Shown: positions 32,896 through 37,091 of the stretch, piece after piece | Position numbering within the stretch: the stretch's first letter is position 1 | Layout: each line of letters begins with the position of its first letter | NCBI GenBank assembly: GCA_017474925.1 | Contig: JAFVGN010000057.1 | Span: forward strand, 1 to 37,091 | Source: Prevotella sp. | GTDB taxonomy: Bacteria > Bacteroidota > Bacteroidia > Bacteroidales > Bacteroidaceae | Reading direction: 5' to 3' | DNA: 37,091 nt | The notes under the pieces: generated by a model | Database searches by the model: none | Told to the model about the DNA's origin: nothing | The model's input: only the letters and a program-made list of their open reading frames with translations | Translations under genes and position numbers: made by a program

Positions 32896-32903
32896 TATTT
32901 TTG
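32896..32903 (+). promoter_or_regulatory. -7 box TATTTTTG for the aspartic protease gene
   Basis: TTGCTTATTTTTGCAAGC contains TATTTTTG, which fits TAnnTTTG. The start codon at 32921 lies 17 bp downstream. Confidence 0.5.
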
Positions 32904-32920
32904 CAAGCAAAAGAGTAAAT

Positions 32921-34186
32921 ATGATGAAGAAAATAGCTTTTTGTTTATTCCTTCTTTTGAATACAACTATGATGTTGGCACAGGATTTGAATGAATATCT
33001 TCTTGATAGGCTTACTGCGTCTTGGCAATGCCGGCAGTTGGACTATGAAGATATGACAAATGTTGTGCTCAATAATAAAGATAACCTTGATTCATACCTA
33101 CGAGGGCTTGCTTTTGTTGAAATTATGCGTTCTGAAGGTAATGATTCCATGACCATCAAGATGATAGACAAATTGTTTGAGTTGTATAATGATAGTCGTA
33201 TTGCTGGCATGAGAGACTATCTGCTTGATACAAAAAAGAGATTACTGCTCTTGGATAACCGTTACGATGAAATTAGGGAAATGGCCAACTATGTAGGCAA
33301 AAGATGGTCAAGTGATGCAGATATGCAACAATGGGTAATCTGCCACAAACGACTTGCTGACGCAGCAAAAGACACAAAACCAGTAATTCTCAAATGGGTA
33401 AAGAATGAATCAAGGCTTGCTGCTAATAAAAACCTGACTTATCAGAATGACAGTATTCCTTTCATGACATTCAATGCAAGGTTCAACGGAGTCGAGACCG
33501 ACAAATTGTTTATGGATACAGGATTGATGACAAGCATGAATATCATGAGGAGTTTCGCAGACAAGATTGGAGTCAGGTTACTTCCTGATTCTCTTCAGAT
33601 GCGAAGTGCAAACCGATATGGGAAGGTCTTCAATATGCAATTGGGCATTTTAGATAGTCTTCAATTGGGGGACGTCATTATCTACAATCTTCCTGTCTAT
33701 ATTTCTGACGAGGAAGATCAATATGGTAATATTGGTGTAATAGGTGCTCCGGATTTGGCACGATTCGGTTATGTAGAATTAACCGCTGATAGTCTTATCC
33801 TTAAGAAACAATTTGGTTACGAAGAAAAGGAACCCAATTTTACTATGAATCCAGGCATAAAAGGAACAAAATGTATTTGTTTACCTTGTATTTATCAAGG
33901 ACGTACAAGCAAATTCATTCTTGACACAGGCTCGAATAGTTTTTTGATTCCCGAAGGAGACAACACTGCAGAGATTGTTGCCCAAGTTGGTGAGCAGAAT
34001 CTGGAGATAGCAGCAGGAATGTATTCCCATCCGCTAGTGCAAGAGCATGACGCAATCGGATTCTGGGGAATCCCCATATTATGGGCATTAGACAGGATAT
34101 GTTTAGATTTCAAGCACACACACGTGGATTTTATAAGAAGAAAGGGCGTAAGTAATACCCTTCGGTTGGCTTCAAAAAACAATTGA
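32921..34186 (+). CDS. Exported aspartic protease-like protein with two DTG motifs
   Basis: The start is ATG 32921 (MMKKIAFCLFLLLNTTMMLAQ), a good signal peptide. The longer open frame from 32786 crosses the promoter and inverted repeat. The product is about 421 residues. Residues 25-160 are helical and unassigned. Two retropepsin-like lobes follow. The first has KLFMDTGLMTSMNIM (DTG near 197) and the second has KFILDTGSNSFLIP (DTG near 333). Two DTG-bearing lobes in one chain recall pepsin-like fusions, whereas most bacterial retropepsin-like proteins have one. It may act on periplasmic or surface proteins. No substrate is suggested. The gene has lower G+C than the core genes to the left and lies inside the inverted-repeat cassette. 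Confidence 0.75.
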   Translation: MMKKIAFCLFLLLNTTMMLAQDLNEYLLDRLTASWQCRQLDYEDMTNVVLNNKDNLDSYLRGLAFVEIMRSEGNDSMTIKMIDKLFELYNDSRIAGMRDYLLDTKKRLLLLDNRYDEIREMANYVGKRWSSDADMQQWVICHKRLADAAKDTKPVILKWVKNESRLAANKNLTYQNDSIPFMTFNARFNGVETDKLFMDTGLMTSMNIMRSFADKIGVRLLPDSLQMRSANRYGKVFNMQLGILDSLQLGDVIIYNLPVYISDEEDQYGNIGVIGAPDLARFGYVELTADSLILKKQFGYEEKEPNFTMNPGIKGTKCICLPCIYQGRTSKFILDTGSNSFLIPEGDNTAEIVAQVGEQNLEIAAGMYSHPLVQEHDAIGFWGIPILWALDRICLDFKHTHVDFIRRKGVSNTLRLASKNN

Positions 34187-34210
34187 TTATCTGGTAATAG
34201 TAAACAAGAT

Positions 34211-35260
34211 ATGGCAAGCGAAATAGCAGAAACAAAAGCAATTGAGCAGGTAAGTGATAGCCTTTATAAGGGAGTATCCGACATTATTGACAATGCACGG
34301 CAAGAGGTTGTCGTATATGTAAACAAACATTCTGACTTGATGTTCTGGCATATAGGCCATTACATCAATGAGGATATGGGCTACAAGCAGTATTCCGCCT
34401 ATGGCAGCAAAATTCTTGCGACACTGTCGCAAAGATTGACTGCGCGTTATGGCAAGGGATATACCTATACTGCTGTCACAAGGATGATGAAAGTTGCTCG
34501 TTTTTATAGCGACGAAGAAATGTTTGCGACACTGTCGCAAACATTAACGTGGAGTCATTTTTTGGAACTCGTTACCATAGAAGATAATAACAAGCGATTG
34601 TTCTATCAACAGATGGGCATTGCTGAGCATTGGAGTGTCAGGCAGTTACGAGACAAACAGGATGAGATGGCATACGAACGTTCTTTGATAGCTGTAAAAC
34701 CTGAAGATGAGATCGTTAAGACTCTTGAAAGGGTGACTCCAACCCACATGGAGCCAGATGTAGTGCTACGCAATTCATACGTGCTGGATTTCTTGGGACT
34801 GAACGGCTACTATTCCGAAGAAGAACTGGAAGATGCTATCGCCAAACAGTTAGAGGCTTTTATCCTTGAGCTTGGACAAGGTTTCGCTTTCTTGGAGCGT
34901 CAGAAACGTTTCACAATTGATGGCACAGACTATTATCTTGATTTGCTTTTCTATCATCGAAAGTTGAAGTGCCTGATTGCTATTGACCTCAAACTTGGAA
35001 AATTCAAACCTCAATATAAAGGGCAGATGGAATTATATCTCAAATACCTGCAGAAATATGATATGCAACCAGATGAGAATCCACCTATCGGTCTTCTGCT
35101 ATGCAGCGAAGGTAATACAGAACATATTGAACTGATGATGCTGAACGAAGATCACATTAAAGTGGCTCAATACCTTACCTGCCTACCAGATAAGCAGTGG
35201 TTTATTGACAAACTCAATCGTTCAATACTCATTGCTAAGGAATATAATGACAAGCGCTAA
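34211..35260 (+). CDS. YhcG/DUF1016-family PD-(D/E)XK nuclease
   Basis: The 349-residue protein has the N-terminal DUF1016 winged-helix region (about 15-175, with ARQEVVVYVNKHSDLMFWHIG and LTWSHFLELV). The C-terminal PD-(D/E)XK domain (about 190-340) contains YYLDLLFYH near residue 243 and IAIDLKLGKF near 259, giving the D...D-x-K catalytic pattern. The E of the family's usual D-E-x-K is Asp here, which is common in YhcG. YhcG proteins often sit in defence islands or beside restriction systems, but their role is poorly known. None of the usual partners is present. A 12-bp direct repeat GCTAAGGAATAT spans the stop (35234-35245 and 35256-35267). It lies 24 bp after the protease gene and may be cotranscribed. 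Confidence 0.88.
   Translation: MASEIAETKAIEQVSDSLYKGVSDIIDNARQEVVVYVNKHSDLMFWHIGHYINEDMGYKQYSAYGSKILATLSQRLTARYGKGYTYTAVTRMMKVARFYSDEEMFATLSQTLTWSHFLELVTIEDNNKRLFYQQMGIAEHWSVRQLRDKQDEMAYERSLIAVKPEDEIVKTLERVTPTHMEPDVVLRNSYVLDFLGLNGYYSEEELEDAIAKQLEAFILELGQGFAFLERQKRFTIDGTDYYLDLLFYHRKLKCLIAIDLKLGKFKPQYKGQMELYLKYLQKYDMQPDENPPIGLLLCSEGNTEHIELMMLNEDHIKVAQYLTCLPDKQWFIDKLNRSILIAKEYNDKR
34416..34432 (+). repeat. 17-bp palindrome TTGCGACACTGTCGCAA, copy 1
   Basis: This perfect inverted repeat lies inside the YhcG coding sequence and encodes LATLSQ. A second identical copy is 108 bp downstream. Confidence 0.85.
34524..34540 (+). repeat. 17-bp palindrome TTGCGACACTGTCGCAA, copy 2
   Basis: Identical to the copy at 34416-34432 and in the same reading frame (FATLSQ). 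The spacing of 108 bp is 36 codons. Confidence 0.85.
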
Positions 35261-35290
35261 GGAATATCCGCACTGTCGTTGGGTAATAGG

Positions 35291-35366
35291 ACGTAGCCTA
35301 ATACGCACCTTTTTGGCAGGATGCCACAATCTGCTTAGTGAGCGAAGAGCAAGCTCAGCAGAAACA
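35291..35366 (-). repeat. Right inverted repeat of the protease/nuclease cassette
   Basis: The plus strand reads CGTAGCCTAATACGCAC, then TGCCACAA and GAGCAAGCTCAGCA. Its reverse complement aligns with 32617-32690 over its whole length and with 32725-32765 over its GTGCGTATTAGGCTAC end. The 186-bp gap between the YhcG and SEC-C genes holds little else. Confidence 0.75.
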
Positions 35367-35446
35367 AATAATGGTACTATCCACAAGAAATGCGATTGTA
35401 AAGCTCAACAAGACCTCAAAAGAAGATTCAAGTAAACAGCTAAAAA

Positions 35447-36718
35447 ATGAAACAAGCTAAAACACTGCTTAAGATTGTACAAAAACTACAGAGGAAAGAA
35501 CTCATCAGATATGCCTCGAACTTAGGCATGGAATGTGATGAGACATGGGACATATCTAAGTTGAGCAAAGCATACACTGAGTTTATCCTGTCAGACCCCA
35601 AGAAATTGCTTCTGATGTTGCCGAAGGCAGACCTTGATATTATCAGGAAAGCAAAGGATAGCAAAGCAGGAGAGGGTGTGGACAGAGTAAATGATCACCT
35701 GACACCTATCATGGTGTTGTACGGTCTGGCTGAAATGGAATTGTTAGAGCAAGATTTTTTCACTATCACCATTGCAGAGGATTTGCGACAGCTTCTGATA
35801 CCGCACATCGACTGGGCTTTGGAATATGATCACAATCAACAGCGAATGAGCGTGGAAATCATTGTCGAGGGATTGGCTAACATTCTTGGCATCGTTACGC
35901 AAGATGAAATCAGGAAGTATCTGAAACTGCTTATGCAGAATGATAATGACGAAGAAGCGGTGAAAGCGTTTGAGATCATACGCCAGTATTCATTACTGCT
36001 TGACAGTATGGAATATGCAGGAGACCTCGAAAATGCAGAGAACGAAGACATCCGATTTGTATCAAGATATGGATGGGAAGATAAGCGAAAGATGGAACAG
36101 TTCATTGCACAGCATTCCAAGAAGATAGATTCCATGCGTGAGTTCTCGCTCGAAGAATTGGCAAAAGCATCAGGAATCTTGTTTCCTTTCATTCCCAATC
36201 CGAAGATGGAGGAATTCATGCATTTCCTCACTTGTCAGATAGGACTTAGCGAGGCAAGCGCACATATCGTTTGCTTCAATCTGTGGTATTACAAGATACA
36301 TTATGGCGAGTACGCCCTTGATGATATGCCAATGGAACTTCATTTCTTAAGCCACGCACTGACAGCAGGAAAACAAGAACTGACAGACAGGCTGGCGGAA
36401 GAAGGGATGCAGCACCTTGCTGACTTTGCCAACAATCTCCCACTATGGCATTTGCGGGGATTTACAGCTGCTGACTATCCTGCAGAATCCTTTATTCCGA
36501 AACTATCAACCAAAGAGCCGTTAGGCCCTATGTTGAGAAAATTGAAGAAAGAGGCTTACCTAATGACAGACATCCTTAATGGAAAGACTTCCTTGCCCAA
36601 TCATGCAGAGTCATCAACAGAGGAGAACCCATGGGAAGGACAAAAGATAGGCCGCAATGATCCATGTCCCTGTGGCAGTGGTTTGAAATATAAGAAGTGT
36701 CACGGAAAGAGCCTGTAG
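35447..36718 (+). CDS. SEC-C motif protein of unknown function
   Basis: The 423-residue protein has no signal peptide, so it is probably cytoplasmic. Residues 1-380 are mostly helical and match no family I can name. The last 22 residues are a complete SEC-C zinc motif: [20 protein letters not shown], as at the end of SecA and many accessory proteins. SEC-C tails bind zinc and can contact ribosomes or SecB, so the body may be tethered to a complex. The next gene starts 31 bp downstream in the same direction, so they may be cotranscribed. No clear -7 box was found just upstream. Confidence 0.75.
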   Translation: MKQAKTLLKIVQKLQRKELIRYASNLGMECDETWDISKLSKAYTEFILSDPKKLLLMLPKADLDIIRKAKDSKAGEGVDRVNDHLTPIMVLYGLAEMELLEQDFFTITIAEDLRQLLIPHIDWALEYDHNQQRMSVEIIVEGLANILGIVTQDEIRKYLKLLMQNDNDEEAVKAFEIIRQYSLLLDSMEYAGDLENAENEDIRFVSRYGWEDKRKMEQFIAQHSKKIDSMREFSLEELAKASGILFPFIPNPKMEEFMHFLTCQIGLSEASAHIVCFNLWYYKIHYGEYALDDMPMELHFLSHALTAGKQELTDRLAEEGMQHLADFANNLPLWHLRGFTAADYPAESFIPKLSTKEPLGPMLRKLKKEAYLMTDILNGKTSLPNHAESSTEENPWEGQKIGRNDPCPCGSGLKYKKCHGKSL

Positions 36719-36749
36719 TGCTATTCCTACATATTATAAAACATAGTAA

Positions 36750-37091
36750 ATGAAGAAGAACATCGACATCAAAAAGGCAATACAGCAGATCCCCGTCAAA
36801 GAACTACGAGATTTTGTGGAGGTGCAGATAGGAAAGAACCAAAAGTTCCAAGCTGCTTTCTTAAAACATTTTGAGAACTTTTTCGTAGAGAAGGAATCGG
36901 GCGATGCATACGTGGAACAGGTGCAGGATGCTTTCTGGGATGCGACCCTTGAGGGCGATTGGGTAAACTTCAGTGCCCAAAGCCGCTTGAGCAGTGAAAT
37001 ATATGACGTGGTGGAAACGGCACGCAAGTTCATAGCAAGAGGCAATCCTGAGCCAGCCATCGAAATAGGCTTTACCATTATAGAAAACGGC
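36750..37091 (+). CDS. Hypothetical protein, 5' part only (3' end outside window)
   Basis: From ATG 36750 (MKKNIDIKKAIQQIPVKELR) the frame is open to the edge, 114 codons with no stop. The fragment is helical and charged (for example QAAFLKHFENFFVEKESG). There is no signal peptide. I do not recognise the family. Its closeness to the SEC-C gene (31 bp) suggests an operon. The gene was missed by stop-bounded scanning because it runs off the right end. Confidence 0.7.
   Translation, partial: MKKNIDIKKAIQQIPVKELRDFVEVQIGKNQKFQAAFLKHFENFFVEKESGDAYVEQVQDAFWDATLEGDWVNFSAQSRLSSEIYDVVETARKFIARGNPEPAIEIGFTIIENG

Overview
The window is from a Prevotella-like member of the Bacteroidales. The evidence is the repeated Bacteroidetes -7 promoter box (TAnnTTTG, usually TACCTTTG, often inside TTCGTAnCTTTGC), the near absence of Shine-Dalgarno sites, and the gene families: TonB receptors, an HTCS-type regulator, Bacteroidetes tyrosine recombinase and excisionase-like proteins, GH5/GH43 lipoprotein and secreted enzymes, and large MscS proteins. 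No rRNA, tRNA or CRISPR array was seen.

Layout. (1) 1-4251: the tail of a CobW-type GTPase, convergent with two outer-membrane beta-barrel genes transcribed leftwards. (2) 4290-8470: a decaying, repeat-rich accessory stretch. It begins with a promoter, a roughly 320-nt structured leader ending in a terminator, and a broken NusG/UpxY-like gene. A toxin-antitoxin pair with a frameshifted PIN toxin and a frameshifted sugar aminotransferase follow. The aminotransferase carries three in-frame repeat insertions, and the stretch ends with about 750 bp of palindromic and tandem repeats. I read this as the eroded head of a surface-polysaccharide locus. (3) 8473-23140: conserved chromosomal genes: queC, radA, a lipoprotein with a solute-binding fold plus a TPR protein, and a leftward run of kdsA, kdsD, a giant regulator and a phospholipase D-type protein, then an MscS channel. 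(4) 23231-27767: a rightward four-gene operon (sugar-kinase-like ATPase, GH5 lipoprotein, thioredoxin-like protein, GH43 enzyme), flanked on the far side by a second, paralogous MscS channel. (5) 30519-37091: an accessory region with duplicated promoter-like repeats, a deleted integrase, two small HTH proteins, a cassette bounded by inverted repeats (two-DTG aspartic protease and a YhcG/DUF1016 nuclease), a SEC-C protein and a truncated unknown.

Most notable. The 1255-residue regulator has HTCS architecture, but the phospho-acceptor His is replaced by Asp, the ATPase domain is absent, and the receiver Asp is replaced by Lys, so it should signal without phosphotransfer. It sits directly behind the Kdo genes kdsA-kdsD. 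A second theme is a dispersed palindromic element of about 53 bp that carries a -7 promoter box. It drives queC, lies in degenerate tandem copies upstream of the second mscS gene, and has entered the aminotransferase coding sequence in frame. Three genes between 4.7 and 7 kb carry single-base frameshifts, two of them in C8 and G6 runs. These could be decay, phase variation or consensus error, and the sequence alone does not decide.
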